From CAIOZA01 sp964464375 (lineage in GTDB: Bacteria; Bacteroidota; Ignavibacteria; Kapaibacteriales; UBA2268), in NCBI GenBank assembly GCA_964464375.1, contig CAYXFU010000017.1, positions 13,619 to 77,618 on the forward strand: a stretch of 64,000 bases of DNA. Direction: 5' to 3'. Shown piece after piece: positions 44,315 through 53,854 of this stretch; the first letter of the stretch is position 1, and the number at the start of each line of letters is the position of its first letter. The position numbers and the translations under genes are program-made. The notes under the pieces are model-generated. The model saw only the letters and a list, made by a program, of their open reading frames with translations. It was not told the origin of the DNA and searched no databases.

Positions 44315-44854
44315 ATGAGAATTAAATTATTCGCAATTCTTTTAGTCGTATTGGTCAGTTCTTTCACTCTTTTCTCGCAAGAAACCAGCAAGAATAGCAA
44401 AGAGGGCGAAGGTGGTATTGGTGTTCAAATTGGTGGAAGCTCGTCTATTGGTGGTCATGCATTTTATAATTTAGCCGAGGATATGAGACTTGGTCTTCAT
44501 TTCGGATTTGTTTTTGATGGAGGACACGGAGTAGAAAGTTCAACAACAGCCCTATTATTTGCTCCATATTTTGAGTATTATTTTACTAAAATTAAATCAT
44601 TCAAACCATTTGTGGGTGCAGAGTTTTCGATTAATTCCGGAACATATAATGCATATAACCCAGAACTAGCGAAGTACACTACTACAAGCTTAACAAGCAC
44701 TGATGTAAATATCATTGTTGGTGGAGAATGGGAAGCCACTAAGACTGTTTCTCTCTATGGAGGTTTTACCTTTTTCAACATGGCACTAGATCCAATGAGG
44801 ATCAAAGTTGGGTTGGGTGGTGTATTTATGGGTATCAACTGGTATATGTTCTAA
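44315..44854 (+). CDS. Small outer-membrane beta-barrel protein
   Basis: 179 residues from the ATG at 44315, preceded by aggggg; an upstream TTG frame is not needed. A signal peptide (about 1-20, FTLFSQ) is followed by alternating beta strands with glycine and aromatic residues (MRLGLHFGFVFDGGHG, ALLFAPYFEYYF, FKPFVGAEFSINSG, VSLYGGFTFF), ending in GINWYMF with a C-terminal Phe. This fits an eight-stranded OMP barrel. Cargo or partner is unknown. It sits beside the glycan island. Confidence 0.8.
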   Translation: MRIKLFAILLVVLVSSFTLFSQETSKNSKEGEGGIGVQIGGSSSIGGHAFYNLAEDMRLGLHFGFVFDGGHGVESSTTALLFAPYFEYYFTKIKSFKPFVGAEFSINSGTYNAYNPELAKYTTTSLTSTDVNIIVGGEWEATKTVSLYGGFTFFNMALDPMRIKVGLGGVFMGINWYMF

Positions 44855-44873
44855 GACACACTAAATCTTTTCT

Positions 44874-44907
44874 AAAAGGTTCATCCTACTTCGGGTGAAC
44901 CTTTTTT
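44874..44907. terminator. Shared terminator overlapping the 3' end of the GT9 gene
   Basis: A 13-bp stem with one G-U pair (44874-44886 and 44893-44905) followed by T residues to 44907 on the plus strand, ending the outer-membrane protein transcript. The 3' arm lies in the last codons of the converging glycosyltransferase gene, whose stop is at 44886-44888. Confidence 0.8.
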
Positions 44908-46007
44908 ATTAATCTCTCAAAAGCTTCCACAACATCCTCAGTCTTTAGAGTATCAATTGGTTCTTTGCCTCTTGTAATCACCATTTCATAATCAACTCCG
45001 TAAGGTGCCCATTCATTTAGGTAGGTAGATAAGCGTGAATATAGCACTAACACAGGTCGATTAAACGCCGCGGCAACATGCACGATTGATGTGTCTGGAG
45101 AAATGACCAAATAGGATTTGTCAATCAGAGCACATGTATTCAAAAAGTCATTGCCTGATTCAAATAGAATAATTCTTTCTTTGTTAATTGAAGCGATTTG
45201 TTCAGCTTTATCATTATCATCGGGTGAGTAGGATAAAACAACTATTAATTCCGAGTCATTTTTTAATATTTGATTAAGAAATTCTTGATTCTTTTCGATT
45301 GACCAGGTTCTATAGGAATTACCTGAAGATACATTGAGAACTATAAATTGTTGGACGATATGTTTCTTTGATAAAAAACTTTTAACATACTCAATGTTAA
45401 TTTCAGACAAATATAATTTTAGTTCAGTCATTGCAATATTTTCATCCAAATACAATGCTCTAGCAACAATTTTAACTTGAAGTTCCGCCATAGTCATCTT
45501 GTCTCTGATATCTTCAGTGTCAACCTGAATATCAAACATTCCACTATACAATTTATTTCTGTTTTCATCAGAGTGTTTCATCGCAACAATTCTGGTATTG
45601 GTATTTGTGATCAGATTTGCATAAAATGCAGCGTTACCGGTTTTATGAAGAATGAAACATAAGATAAAATCATAATTTTCTTTCTTCATTTGTTTCATCA
45701 ACTTGATTTTGTCGATGAAATTTGAAGGCAATGTCCAGATATTCTTTAACCTGCTATCATTTTTTACAATAGAGTCATTACGGTTAGAGGCTAATATATC
45801 GATTTGAGCTGATGGATATAAACTTTTAAGATATGAAAAGACAGGAGTAGTTACTATCATGTCACCGATAGCATCATATCTAAAAATAAGAAACTTATCA
45901 TATTTAACCTGCGATGATTGCCTATTAGTTTTAAACTTATGATATTTACTAATTAAATTGTATATAAATAAGCGATTTAAGTTCTCAATTTTTTTTAAAA
46001 TGGTCAT
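44886..46007 (-). CDS. Glycosyltransferase family 9 (heptosyltransferase-like), copy a
   Basis: 373 residues with the GT9/ADP-heptose:LPS heptosyltransferase pattern: FLIFRYDAIGDMIVTTPVFSYLKSLYP at the N-terminus, VLNVSSGNSYRTWSIEKN in the middle and the nucleotide-sugar site YLVISPDTSIVHVAAAFNRPVLVLYS. It probably adds heptose or a related sugar to the LPS core at the inner face of the membrane. It is on the minus strand, divergent from the GT2 gene. A second GT9 gene at 48357 has the same orientation. Confidence 0.9.
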   Translation of the reverse strand: MTILKKIENLNRLFIYNLISKYHKFKTNRQSSQVKYDKFLIFRYDAIGDMIVTTPVFSYLKSLYPSAQIDILASNRNDSIVKNDSRLKNIWTLPSNFIDKIKLMKQMKKENYDFILCFILHKTGNAAFYANLITNTNTRIVAMKHSDENRNKLYSGMFDIQVDTEDIRDKMTMAELQVKIVARALYLDENIAMTELKLYLSEINIEYVKSFLSKKHIVQQFIVLNVSSGNSYRTWSIEKNQEFLNQILKNDSELIVVLSYSPDDNDKAEQIASINKERIILFESGNDFLNTCALIDKSYLVISPDTSIVHVAAAFNRPVLVLYSRLSTYLNEWAPYGVDYEMVITRGKEPIDTLKTEDVVEAFERLIKKVHPK

Positions 46008-46321
46008 TTTTGATTTGATTTATAAATTTCTTGCAAATAGCAGAACTAATAACGCTTTTCATTTGATTTTCTTGTTTGAAAATTCTTTCTTTTATTTAAA
46101 ATACAACTCATACAAAACTCTTTAAATTTTATAAAAAATCTATGATTTTTCTGACTAAGAATCTAGGTTAATTAGTAATCTAGACCAATTCCTATAATGA
46201 AAAAAAAAATTGAATGAAAATTATGATATTTTGAGTAATTTATATTTTATAATTTTTACGAGATTAATTTCTTCATTTGAATAAAGTAAGTATTATTAAG
46301 TAACCCACAGAATTGTTTTAT
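46008..46321. other. 314-bp divergent intergenic region in the glycan island
   Basis: Extremely AT-rich spacer between the GT9 gene (-) and the GT2 gene (+). It probably holds the promoters of both. No open frame or stable hairpin stands out. Confidence 0.5.
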
Positions 46322-47209
46322 ATGAAGATTTCAGGTTTCACATTTATAAGAAATGCCCAAATACTTGGATATCCATTAGTTGAGTCATTACTTTCAATTG
46401 TTCCATTGTGCGACGAAGTCATTGTTGCAGTCGGTGATTCCCTTGATGATACTTTGGATATAATCAACTCATTAAATGAACCAAAAATAAGGATTATTGA
46501 ATCAGTTTGGGATCAAAATTTGAAGACTGGTGGAATGATATATTCGCAACAAACAAATTTGGCTCTTTCTGAAACCATAGGCGATTGGTGCATATACTTA
46601 CAGGCTGACGAAGTCATTCATGAAAATGATTACGATTTAATATTGAACGATATAAACATTGCGGAAAATTCAGCCGGTATTGATGCACTCCTGTTTAAGT
46701 ATATTCATTTTTATGGAAGTTATGATTATATCGGTACCGGCAGACAATGGTACAGAAGAGAAATACGTGCATTCCGTAATACCGGTTTAGTTGTTAGTTG
46801 GGGCGATGCTCAGGGATTCAGGAAAAAGACAAAAAGTGGCTTTAGCAAACTAACAGCTCATCAATCTGAAGCAAAAATTCTCCACTACGGTTGGGTTCGA
46901 CCTCCCAAAGCGCAACAAAAAAAATTAAAGCTTGTTCACACTTATTATAATCAAGATGCCGAGTACAAATTAACAAAAGTCGAGGAAAACGATTTTGATT
47001 ATAATTCGGCTTACGAACTTTTACCTTTTAGAGGAAGTCATCCATTGGTTATGAAATCGAAAATATCAGCGGATATGGATTGGACAATGAACTTTGATGC
47101 TTCCAAAACAAAGAAAAAGCCATTAATTATGAAGTTAGCCGACAGAATTGAAAATGTTTCAAATTATAGAATCGGTGAATTTAAAGATTTTATTGAGGTC
47201 AAGAAATGA
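46322..47209 (+). CDS. Glycosyltransferase family 2
   Basis: 295 residues from the ATG at 46322; a TTG three codons earlier is an alternative. The GT-A fold is visible: KISGFTFIRNAQILGYPLVESLLSI, CDEVIVAVGDSLDDTLDII and the metal site LQADEVIHENDY. Members of this group add a sugar to LPS core or other surface glycans. The stop overlaps the next gene by 4 bp (ATGA), so the two are translationally coupled. Confidence 0.9.
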   Translation: MKISGFTFIRNAQILGYPLVESLLSIVPLCDEVIVAVGDSLDDTLDIINSLNEPKIRIIESVWDQNLKTGGMIYSQQTNLALSETIGDWCIYLQADEVIHENDYDLILNDINIAENSAGIDALLFKYIHFYGSYDYIGTGRQWYRREIRAFRNTGLVVSWGDAQGFRKKTKSGFSKLTAHQSEAKILHYGWVRPPKAQQKKLKLVHTYYNQDAEYKLTKVEENDFDYNSAYELLPFRGSHPLVMKSKISADMDWTMNFDASKTKKKPLIMKLADRIENVSNYRIGEFKDFIEVKK

Positions 47210-48342
47210 ATATCGCTTTTGATGCAACTTCACTTTTCAACTTTAGTGGCATTGATACCTATTCCCGTGAATTGATTACAGCTTTGGTAAATATATCACC
47301 GGAACTATCAATAAAGCTTATTACATCAGAGAATCAAATAAGTATATTAGAGGATAGATTTTCACATTATTCGAATGTAGAAGCAGTTCAACTTTTCCCC
47401 AATAAAGTCTTATTAGGAAAAATTGGACGTTCATTATTGAAAAGAAAAAAAGCAAGAATCTTTGCTGAAAATGCAAATAAATTTGATCTAATTCACCAGA
47501 CTAATCCATTTAATGCTCTAAAAAATGTAACTAATTTAGTTACAACTGTTCATGACCTTATACCAATTTATAATGCCCATTATGTAAAATCATATCTTAC
47601 AAGGAAATACAAGGATAAATTAAATATTATTCTTAAGAATTCAAAAGCTATAATAGTTCCAACCGAATTTGTAAAAAAGGAATTGATTGAATATAATTCA
47701 ATGGCTGCATCTATAACGTATGTTGTGCATGAAGCAGCTTCAATTGATTTTAAACCAACCCAGCCCGATGCTGAATTTTTTACTAAGTATGGACTTCTAG
47801 AAGGTGAAAAATTCTTCCTTTACGCCGGAAGAATTGATGCCAGAAAAAACATTGGTGGACTAATTAAAAGCTATATTGATTTACCGGACATCGTGAAAAA
47901 TGAATTCAAACTAATATTAATTGCTAGTGGGGATAGTCATTATTTGGAACAATTTCCAATTATCAAAGAAAAGGGCTTAAAAGATAGAATCATCCACATC
48001 AACGGTGTTCAACAGAGTGATTTGATTAAATTCTTTTCCAGTTCTTATTGTTTCGTAATGCCTTCATTTTCAGAAGGCTTTGGGTTGCCTGTCCTTGAAG
48101 CATTCCAATGTGGTAGTCCTGTAATTTCTTCTAATGTGACATCCATTCCTGAGATTTCCGGAGATGCGGCAATACTAATTGATCCTTATGATGGTAATCA
48201 ATTAACAAAAGCAATGAACAATATTGCTGAGGATAATTCATTAAGGTTATCATTAATAGAAAAAGGCTTCAAACAGGCTGGTCAATTCTCATGGTTAAAA
48301 GCAGCAAAAGAAACTCTGAAGATATATAAAAAGGTTCTTTGA
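47206..48342 (+). CDS. Glycosyltransferase family 4 (GT1-type fold)
   Basis: 378 residues. The N-terminal Rossmann domain opens with MNIAFDATSLFNFSGIDTYSRELITAL. The C-terminal domain has FFLYAGRIDARKNIGGLIKSY and the nucleotide-sugar motif MPSFSEGFGLPVLEAFQCGSPVISS with the EX7E acidic pair. It resembles retaining GT4 mannosyl- or glucosyltransferases. It forms an operon with the GT2 gene and converges on the GT9 copy b gene 14 bp away. Confidence 0.92.
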   Translation: MNIAFDATSLFNFSGIDTYSRELITALVNISPELSIKLITSENQISILEDRFSHYSNVEAVQLFPNKVLLGKIGRSLLKRKKARIFAENANKFDLIHQTNPFNALKNVTNLVTTVHDLIPIYNAHYVKSYLTRKYKDKLNIILKNSKAIIVPTEFVKKELIEYNSMAASITYVVHEAASIDFKPTQPDAEFFTKYGLLEGEKFFLYAGRIDARKNIGGLIKSYIDLPDIVKNEFKLILIASGDSHYLEQFPIIKEKGLKDRIIHINGVQQSDLIKFFSSSYCFVMPSFSEGFGLPVLEAFQCGSPVISSNVTSIPEISGDAAILIDPYDGNQLTKAMNNIAEDNSLRLSLIEKGFKQAGQFSWLKAAKETLKIYKKVL

Positions 48343-48356
48343 TACAAAGGACTGCA

Positions 48357-49322
48357 TTATTCAGGTCTAATTTTTTCAATAATTCTTAAATAACCTTCAT
48401 ACAATTGATTTACTGAAATACTTTTTATTCCGACGACTTCATCAGGTGACTTTACTACCTCTGAAATATCAGATAAAGGGTAGAATTTATTAAAATTTGC
48501 TTCGTTGCAAATATAAAGACCTAGAACAGGTATATTAAATGCAGATGCAATATGGACTAAGGAAGTATCAGGTGTTACTAATAACTTTGCCCTTCTTACA
48601 ATTGAAAATGCATCCTGAATATTGTCTGACCGAATTCCTATAACCTTTGAAGAATGTTCTATAATGTGATAAACTAAGTCTTTATTACTGGATTGATAAA
48701 GCATAATAATTTTTTCTTCAAATTCGCTTATTATTTTAATAAATTCAATCCACTTATCTATAACCCACATCCTATAATCACTACTTGCCGATACATTAAT
48801 CAATAAATAATCAGATATTCCTGATAGCTCATTATCTACATATTCTTCTGATATTGGACTTAAGAAAAGTTCAGGTCTGGTTATTTGCTCATGTAAATTT
48901 ATTTTCAGATATTCCAATGCTTTAATGCATCGCTGTACATAATGTAGTTGTGAATTTTCTTCCTGAGTTGAAATTGAAACATCAAAACTTTTAGTCCCAA
49001 TTTGGTTGAATCCAATGGTTGTCTTTGCTTTTGACAAAAATGAAATCAGTTTGCTTTCACTTGAAAAATGATCTTTAGGGTCAATTAGGAAGTCGTATTT
49101 CTGATTTTTTAATTCAAAATAGGTTTTAATTAGAGAGAAAAGTGATTTATGGTAAACTAGTATTTTGTTTACATTGGGGTTGTTTGTTAAAACATTGAAA
49201 TTATTTCTTCCGGCAAGAACATGGAGTTCACAATCAGGATATCCTTTCTTTATTTCAGAGAACATTGGGGTAGCCAAAATCATATCTCCAATTCTACCCA
49301 AAAGCACTACTATAATCTTCAT
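48357..49322 (-). CDS. Glycosyltransferase family 9 (heptosyltransferase-like), copy b
   Basis: 321 residues. The N-terminal IIVVLLGRIGDMILATPMFSEIKKGYPDCELHVL and the C-terminal LLVTPDTSLVHIASAFNIPVLGLY are the same GT9 motifs as in copy a, but the two proteins differ widely elsewhere (YLLINVSASSDYRMW against VLNVSSGNSYRTW). They are therefore old paralogues or separate acquisitions rather than a recent duplication. It lies 151 bp downstream of 8-TM paralogue B on the same strand. Confidence 0.9.
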   Translation of the reverse strand: MKIIVVLLGRIGDMILATPMFSEIKKGYPDCELHVLAGRNNFNVLTNNPNVNKILVYHKSLFSLIKTYFELKNQKYDFLIDPKDHFSSESKLISFLSKAKTTIGFNQIGTKSFDVSISTQEENSQLHYVQRCIKALEYLKINLHEQITRPELFLSPISEEYVDNELSGISDYLLINVSASSDYRMWVIDKWIEFIKIISEFEEKIIMLYQSSNKDLVYHIIEHSSKVIGIRSDNIQDAFSIVRRAKLLVTPDTSLVHIASAFNIPVLGLYICNEANFNKFYPLSDISEVVKSPDEVVGIKSISVNQLYEGYLRIIEKIRPE

Positions 49323-49473
49323 ATAAGATAATCCAATTCTAATTCAATCTGAAATGTCATTTAAATTTGACTTATTGCCATGATTTTAAATACTTTAATA
49401 TTTTTAGATGAAATATTTTATCATATAATACATATATAATTCTTATTTTTCAATTTCTTCCTGATTATTTTTT

Positions 49474-50220
49474 TTATTTTTGCACTGCAATCTGAATCTT
49501 CTCACCTACGAAACCACCAATCAAAGAAACAAAGTAACCTACAGCAAAACCAATAACAATAATATCTAAACCAATTTCAGATTCTGTTTGCAGAGTAAGT
49601 CTAACTATATTTAATACAAGAGTGATAGTAAGGAACCCTCCCAAACCGGCTTCCTTGATTGTTATACCTGGAGATTTCCAACCAACAACTAAACCAGTGA
49701 TGAAAAGCGAAATGAAATATGGCAAAATATAATTCTTCGGATTATAACCAAGAAACAGCACTAATATATTAATAACTAACATACTTACTGTTACTCCCAT
49801 AATAGTACCGGCAAATATCCATTCCCATTCAATTTTTAAAGAATTTATACTAGCTTCGGGTAAATCTCCATGCTGAAACTTTTCTCCAAGCCAAGCACCT
49901 AAATGCGTTAAAATTACAGCATTCATGTATATTATTATCCAATCAGAATCCCACATTCCATGAAAACCTTTCAGTTGAAGGCTTGGGATAACAAAGAATG
50001 AAACAATTGAAATTACTATTGCGCCAATCCCCGGCTCAATAATTGTAACTCCTCTGGATAGATACCCAATTGTAAATCCTGTTATAATAAATCCAGATAG
50101 AATTGCCATTGTTGGGAATAATGCCGTGGCAAATTGATCACCAGTAGTAAAGGCAAAACCAACAACCAAAATTAATCCTATCATTATTGATAGCAGAAGA
50201 GCAGTGTAGTTTAATTTCAT
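49474..50220 (-). CDS. Unrecognised 8-TM membrane protein, paralogue B
   Basis: 248 residues with the same two-fold architecture as paralogue A. Half 1 has the motif at Ser55, Gly57, Glu62 and Gly66 and ends with Glu113-Lys-Phe-Gln116. Half 2 repeats it at Ser183, Gly185, Glu190 and Gly194 and ends with Glu240-Lys-Ile-Gln243, an offset of 127-128 residues. About four helices per half. The gene begins 5 bp after the AI-2E-family gene and is probably in an operon with it and alaS. No function is known to me. Confidence 0.75.
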   Translation of the reverse strand: MKLNYTALLLSIMIGLILVVGFAFTTGDQFATALFPTMAILSGFIITGFTIGYLSRGVTIIEPGIGAIVISIVSFFVIPSLQLKGFHGMWDSDWIIIYMNAVILTHLGAWLGEKFQHGDLPEASINSLKIEWEWIFAGTIMGVTVSMLVINILVLFLGYNPKNYILPYFISLFITGLVVGWKSPGITIKEAGLGGFLTITLVLNIVRLTLQTESEIGLDIIVIGFAVGYFVSLIGGFVGEKIQIAVQK

Positions 50221-50225
50221 AATCT

Positions 50226-51296
50226 CTATTCAGATATTTTTTTTGTAAAAATTTTCTTTTCAGGATACCCCATTAGTCGTCCGAATATAGACAGGTTTTC
50301 AAAATTTTCAAAAATAATTTTCATGATCACAATCAGAGGTACCGAGAGGAACATACCAGGTAGTCCCCATATATAGCCCCAAAATAGTAATCCAAAAATA
50401 ACTGCTATCATATTCAGCTTTAATCTGTCGCCCATTATTTTAGGTTCAACTATACTTCCGAATATGAAATTTGAAACAAATATTAATGCAGTCATTAGCA
50501 GTGTCGTATTCATGTTATCAAATTGTATCAGTGCCATAACAAGTGCAAAGAAAGTGGCTATCAAAGATCCAAAATTTGGTATGAAATTAAGGAAGAAGGC
50601 TAAAATTCCCCAAAAAAGGAAAAATTTTATTCCAAATAACATTAAGATTATCATATAAAACAAGGCTGTTATAAAATTAGTAAAGCTCTTGTATTTCATA
50701 TAATGAACCAAAGCAGCTTGAATTCTGTCAAAACTTTGTAAAACAGGTTTGTCGTTAATATCTCCTGATACATAAGATATAAATTCGCGAGAATTATTCA
50801 TTCCAATAAGGAGAATAATATAATAAATAATAAATATTAGAAACGAACCTGAGAAAGAACCTACTCCGCCAGCAACATCACTCAAGAAACCTGACAAGAA
50901 ATTAGTAGTGAAAATACTATTTAGTATACTATTGATATTAGCTATTTGAAGGTTATAACTGGTAAATCCATTAATCCAGATGAATATCATTTCCAGTTTG
51001 AGAACTAGTCGCTGTGAAAAGTAATCTTTGGATAATGCTATTTCATTAGTTGTTGAAATAAAACTCATTATCATAAAATTGATAATTGCTAATGAAAGAA
51101 TTAGAATCAGTGGAATAGTTACCCGCTTAGGAATCCTTTTTGTCTTTAGGTAAACTATCAATGGATTGAATAATAAGGCACTCATAAGTGCCATAGCTAA
51201 TGGAACCAGCAATGTGCGAAGTTCAATCAGTATTGAAAAGATTAGAACAATCATAAAAAAGAGAAGAATGTTCTTTATAGCTTGAAGATTATCCAT
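50226..51296 (-). CDS. AI-2E family (TqsA/PerM-like) membrane transporter
   Basis: 356 residues with about eight transmembrane helices. Family segments visible are LLFNPLIVYLKTKRIPKRVTIPLIL near the N-terminus and FWGILAFFLNFIPNFGSLIATF plus SIVEPKIMGDRLKLNMIAVIFGLLFWGYIWGLPGMFLSVPL towards the C-terminus. The family includes AI-2 exporters and Na+/H+ antiporters, so the substrate is open. It lies 14 bp after alaS and 5 bp before 8-TM paralogue B. Confidence 0.92.
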   Translation of the reverse strand: MDNLQAIKNILLFFMIVLIFSILIELRTLLVPLAMALMSALLFNPLIVYLKTKRIPKRVTIPLILILSLAIINFMIMSFISTTNEIALSKDYFSQRLVLKLEMIFIWINGFTSYNLQIANINSILNSIFTTNFLSGFLSDVAGGVGSFSGSFLIFIIYYIILLIGMNNSREFISYVSGDINDKPVLQSFDRIQAALVHYMKYKSFTNFITALFYMIILMLFGIKFFLFWGILAFFLNFIPNFGSLIATFFALVMALIQFDNMNTTLLMTALIFVSNFIFGSIVEPKIMGDRLKLNMIAVIFGLLFWGYIWGLPGMFLSVPLIVIMKIIFENFENLSIFGRLMGYPEKKIFTKKISE

Positions 51297-51310
51297 TATT
51301 TTTCAATAAA

Positions 51311-53854
51311 TTAGTTAAACATTTTTACAATTTCATCGAATTTTGAAAGAAGACCATCTAATTCAGTAATATCTTTACCACCTGCAGTTGCGAGATGAGG
51401 CTTACCACCACCTCCACCACCTAGTCGTTTTGCAGCTTCGCCTACAAGTTTTCCGGCTGGATACTTCTTCGTTAGATCATCAGTAACAACGCAAACCAGC
51501 TGAGCTTTATCTTCAATAATTGAAGCCAGCAATCCAATCCCTGAGGTTTTCAGTTCATTTCTCAACAATTCTCCAGCTGTTCTGAGTTGATCTAAATTCT
51601 CAGCATCCACCTTAGACACAACAATTTTAATTCCATCAATTAATTTGGCATTCGATACAAGATCCAAAAGTGTTGATCCAATTTCCTTCGATTTAAATCC
51701 GGCAATTTCTTTATCAAATTGCCTGATTCTTTCCTTTAATTGCTCATTTTCCAATGACTTAACATCTATTTGCTCATAAAGTTTATCGATAAATTGTTCT
51801 ACTGCTTTTCCTGTAATAGCTTCGATTCTTCTAACTCCAGCTGCAATTGAAGATTCGGATGTAATTTTAAATAATCCTATTTCACTTGTATTGGTAACAT
51901 GAGTCCCTCCACAGAATTCAGAAGAATACTTTTCATCCATTGTTACAACACGAACAATATCTCCATATTTATCGCCAAAGAACATTTTTGCTTTGGAATT
52001 CTTTTGGGCTTCTTCCAGAGGAAGAACATTTGTCTGAACTTTAATTGCATCCAGAATTTTTTCATTAACGATTTCTTCAATTGTCTTCAAATCATCAGAA
52101 CTGACTTTCTCGAAATGATTGAAGTCAAAACGTAAGTGCTCCGGAGCTACTAATGATCCGGCTTGTTTGATATGGTTGCCAAGGATACGGTTTAATGCTT
52201 CATGAAGCAAATGAGTTGCCGAATGGTTTCTCATAATACTTTTTCGTCTCTTTGCATCAACTTTGGCTATCGCTGTATCGCCAACTAAGTTCTCAACTTC
52301 CCGATCGCAGAAGTGAATAATAGCGTTGGATACTTTACGTACATCATTTACTAAATACTTCTCACCACCAAGAATAATCTCTCCTGTATCAGACACCTGA
52401 CCACCACTTTCTGAGTAGAATGGAGTTTTGTCAAGAACAATCTGATTTTCATTTACGTAAATTACTTTGCCTTCTGTCGTCAGTTCATCATACCCAGTGA
52501 AAACTGATTCAGCATCTATATCAGGTATTTCTATATCCTGATGCTGCACTTTTCGTGCTGAACGTGATCTCTCTCTCTGCAGAGCCATTTCCTTGTCGAA
52601 TCCAATTCTGTCAACGGCAATTCCTCTTTCGCGGGCAATTAACTCGGTCAGATCCAATGGGAATCCAAATGTGTCATACAATTGGAATGCATCACTACCT
52701 GAAATCTCTTGTTTTTGACCTTCTTCAAATTTCGAAACGATATTTTCGAAGATATCCAATCCACGTTCGAGAGTTTGCAAAAAGCTATCTTCTTCTGATT
52801 TTATAACTCTTTCGATTGTGGATCTATTCTTTTCCAATTCTGGGAAAGTCTCTCCCATAATTTCAATTAATATTGGAAGCAATTTGTAAATTACCGGTTC
52901 ACGGAAACCCAAATTCCTGGCGAATCTACAGCCTCGGCGGAGTATTCTGCGGAGAACATATCCCCTACCCTCATTACTAGGCAAAGCCCCATCGGCAATT
53001 GCAAAGGATAGTGTTCGAACATGATCTGCTATCACTCTCATCGCTATTCCATCGGGATTTGTCAGATCTGCAAAGTATTTCTTGTTGCTCAATCTTTCCA
53101 ATTCATTGATTATTGGCATGAAAACATCTGTTTCATAATTTGAATTCTTGCCCTGAATGACTGCACAAATTCTCTCAAATCCCATTCCTGTATCTACGTG
53201 CTTAGCAGAAAGGTCTTCGAGTGATCCGTCCATTTTGCGATTATATTGAATGAAAACGAGGTTCCAGATTTCAATTACTTCGGGTACACCTGCATTAACC
53301 AATTTTCCACCAGACAAGTCAGGAGTTCTGTCGAAATGGATTTCCGAACATGGCCCGCATGGACCTGTCTCACCCATTTCCCAGAAATTGTCTTTTTCAT
53401 CGAATCTATGAATTCGCGATTCGGGTAGATAGTTTTTCCAAAGTTCGAAAGCTTCATCGTCAGTTCTGTAAACTGTTGCATGAAGTCTTTCAACAGGCAG
53501 TTTCCAGACTTTTGTCAATATTTCCCATGCCCATTCGATAGCTTCAGATTTATAATAATCGCCAAAACTCCAATTACCAAGCATTTCGAAGAATGTATGG
53601 TGATAAGTATCAACACCTACTTCTTCCAGGTCATTGTGTTTTCCGCTGACGCGGATACATTTCTGAGTATCGGCAGCACGTGTATAATCACGTTTACCCT
53701 GCCCCAGAAAAACATCCTTGAACTGGTTCATGCCTGCATTAGTGAAGAGGAGAGTTGGGTCTCCATAAGGTATTACTGGAGCACTTTGTACTATTCTATG
53801 TGATTTAGTTTTAAAGAAATCTAAAAATGATTGTCTAATTTCCTTGGATGTCAT
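51311..53854 (-). CDS. alaS: Alanine-tRNA ligase
   Basis: 847 residues. The N-terminal class II core has FTNAGMNQFKDVFLG, HHTFFEMLGNWSFGDYY and GMGFERI. The editing domain has HSATHLLHEAL and the second metal site EFCGGTHVTNTSEIG. The C-Ala domain (about 710-847) ends with AAKRLGGGGGGKPHLATAGG. It charges tRNA-Ala and clears Ser/Gly mischarging. It heads a likely operon with the AI-2E-family protein and paralogue B. Confidence 0.97.
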   Translation of the reverse strand: MTSKEIRQSFLDFFKTKSHRIVQSAPVIPYGDPTLLFTNAGMNQFKDVFLGQGKRDYTRAADTQKCIRVSGKHNDLEEVGVDTYHHTFFEMLGNWSFGDYYKSEAIEWAWEILTKVWKLPVERLHATVYRTDDEAFELWKNYLPESRIHRFDEKDNFWEMGETGPCGPCSEIHFDRTPDLSGGKLVNAGVPEVIEIWNLVFIQYNRKMDGSLEDLSAKHVDTGMGFERICAVIQGKNSNYETDVFMPIINELERLSNKKYFADLTNPDGIAMRVIADHVRTLSFAIADGALPSNEGRGYVLRRILRRGCRFARNLGFREPVIYKLLPILIEIMGETFPELEKNRSTIERVIKSEEDSFLQTLERGLDIFENIVSKFEEGQKQEISGSDAFQLYDTFGFPLDLTELIARERGIAVDRIGFDKEMALQRERSRSARKVQHQDIEIPDIDAESVFTGYDELTTEGKVIYVNENQIVLDKTPFYSESGGQVSDTGEIILGGEKYLVNDVRKVSNAIIHFCDREVENLVGDTAIAKVDAKRRKSIMRNHSATHLLHEALNRILGNHIKQAGSLVAPEHLRFDFNHFEKVSSDDLKTIEEIVNEKILDAIKVQTNVLPLEEAQKNSKAKMFFGDKYGDIVRVVTMDEKYSSEFCGGTHVTNTSEIGLFKITSESSIAAGVRRIEAITGKAVEQFIDKLYEQIDVKSLENEQLKERIRQFDKEIAGFKSKEIGSTLLDLVSNAKLIDGIKIVVSKVDAENLDQLRTAGELLRNELKTSGIGLLASIIEDKAQLVCVVTDDLTKKYPAGKLVGEAAKRLGGGGGGKPHLATAGGKDITELDGLLSKFDEIVKMFN

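Noticed and set aside
53246..53803. Several plus-strand frames inside alaS
   Set aside because: They are shadows of the strongly conserved alaS reading frame on the other strand and have no family features.
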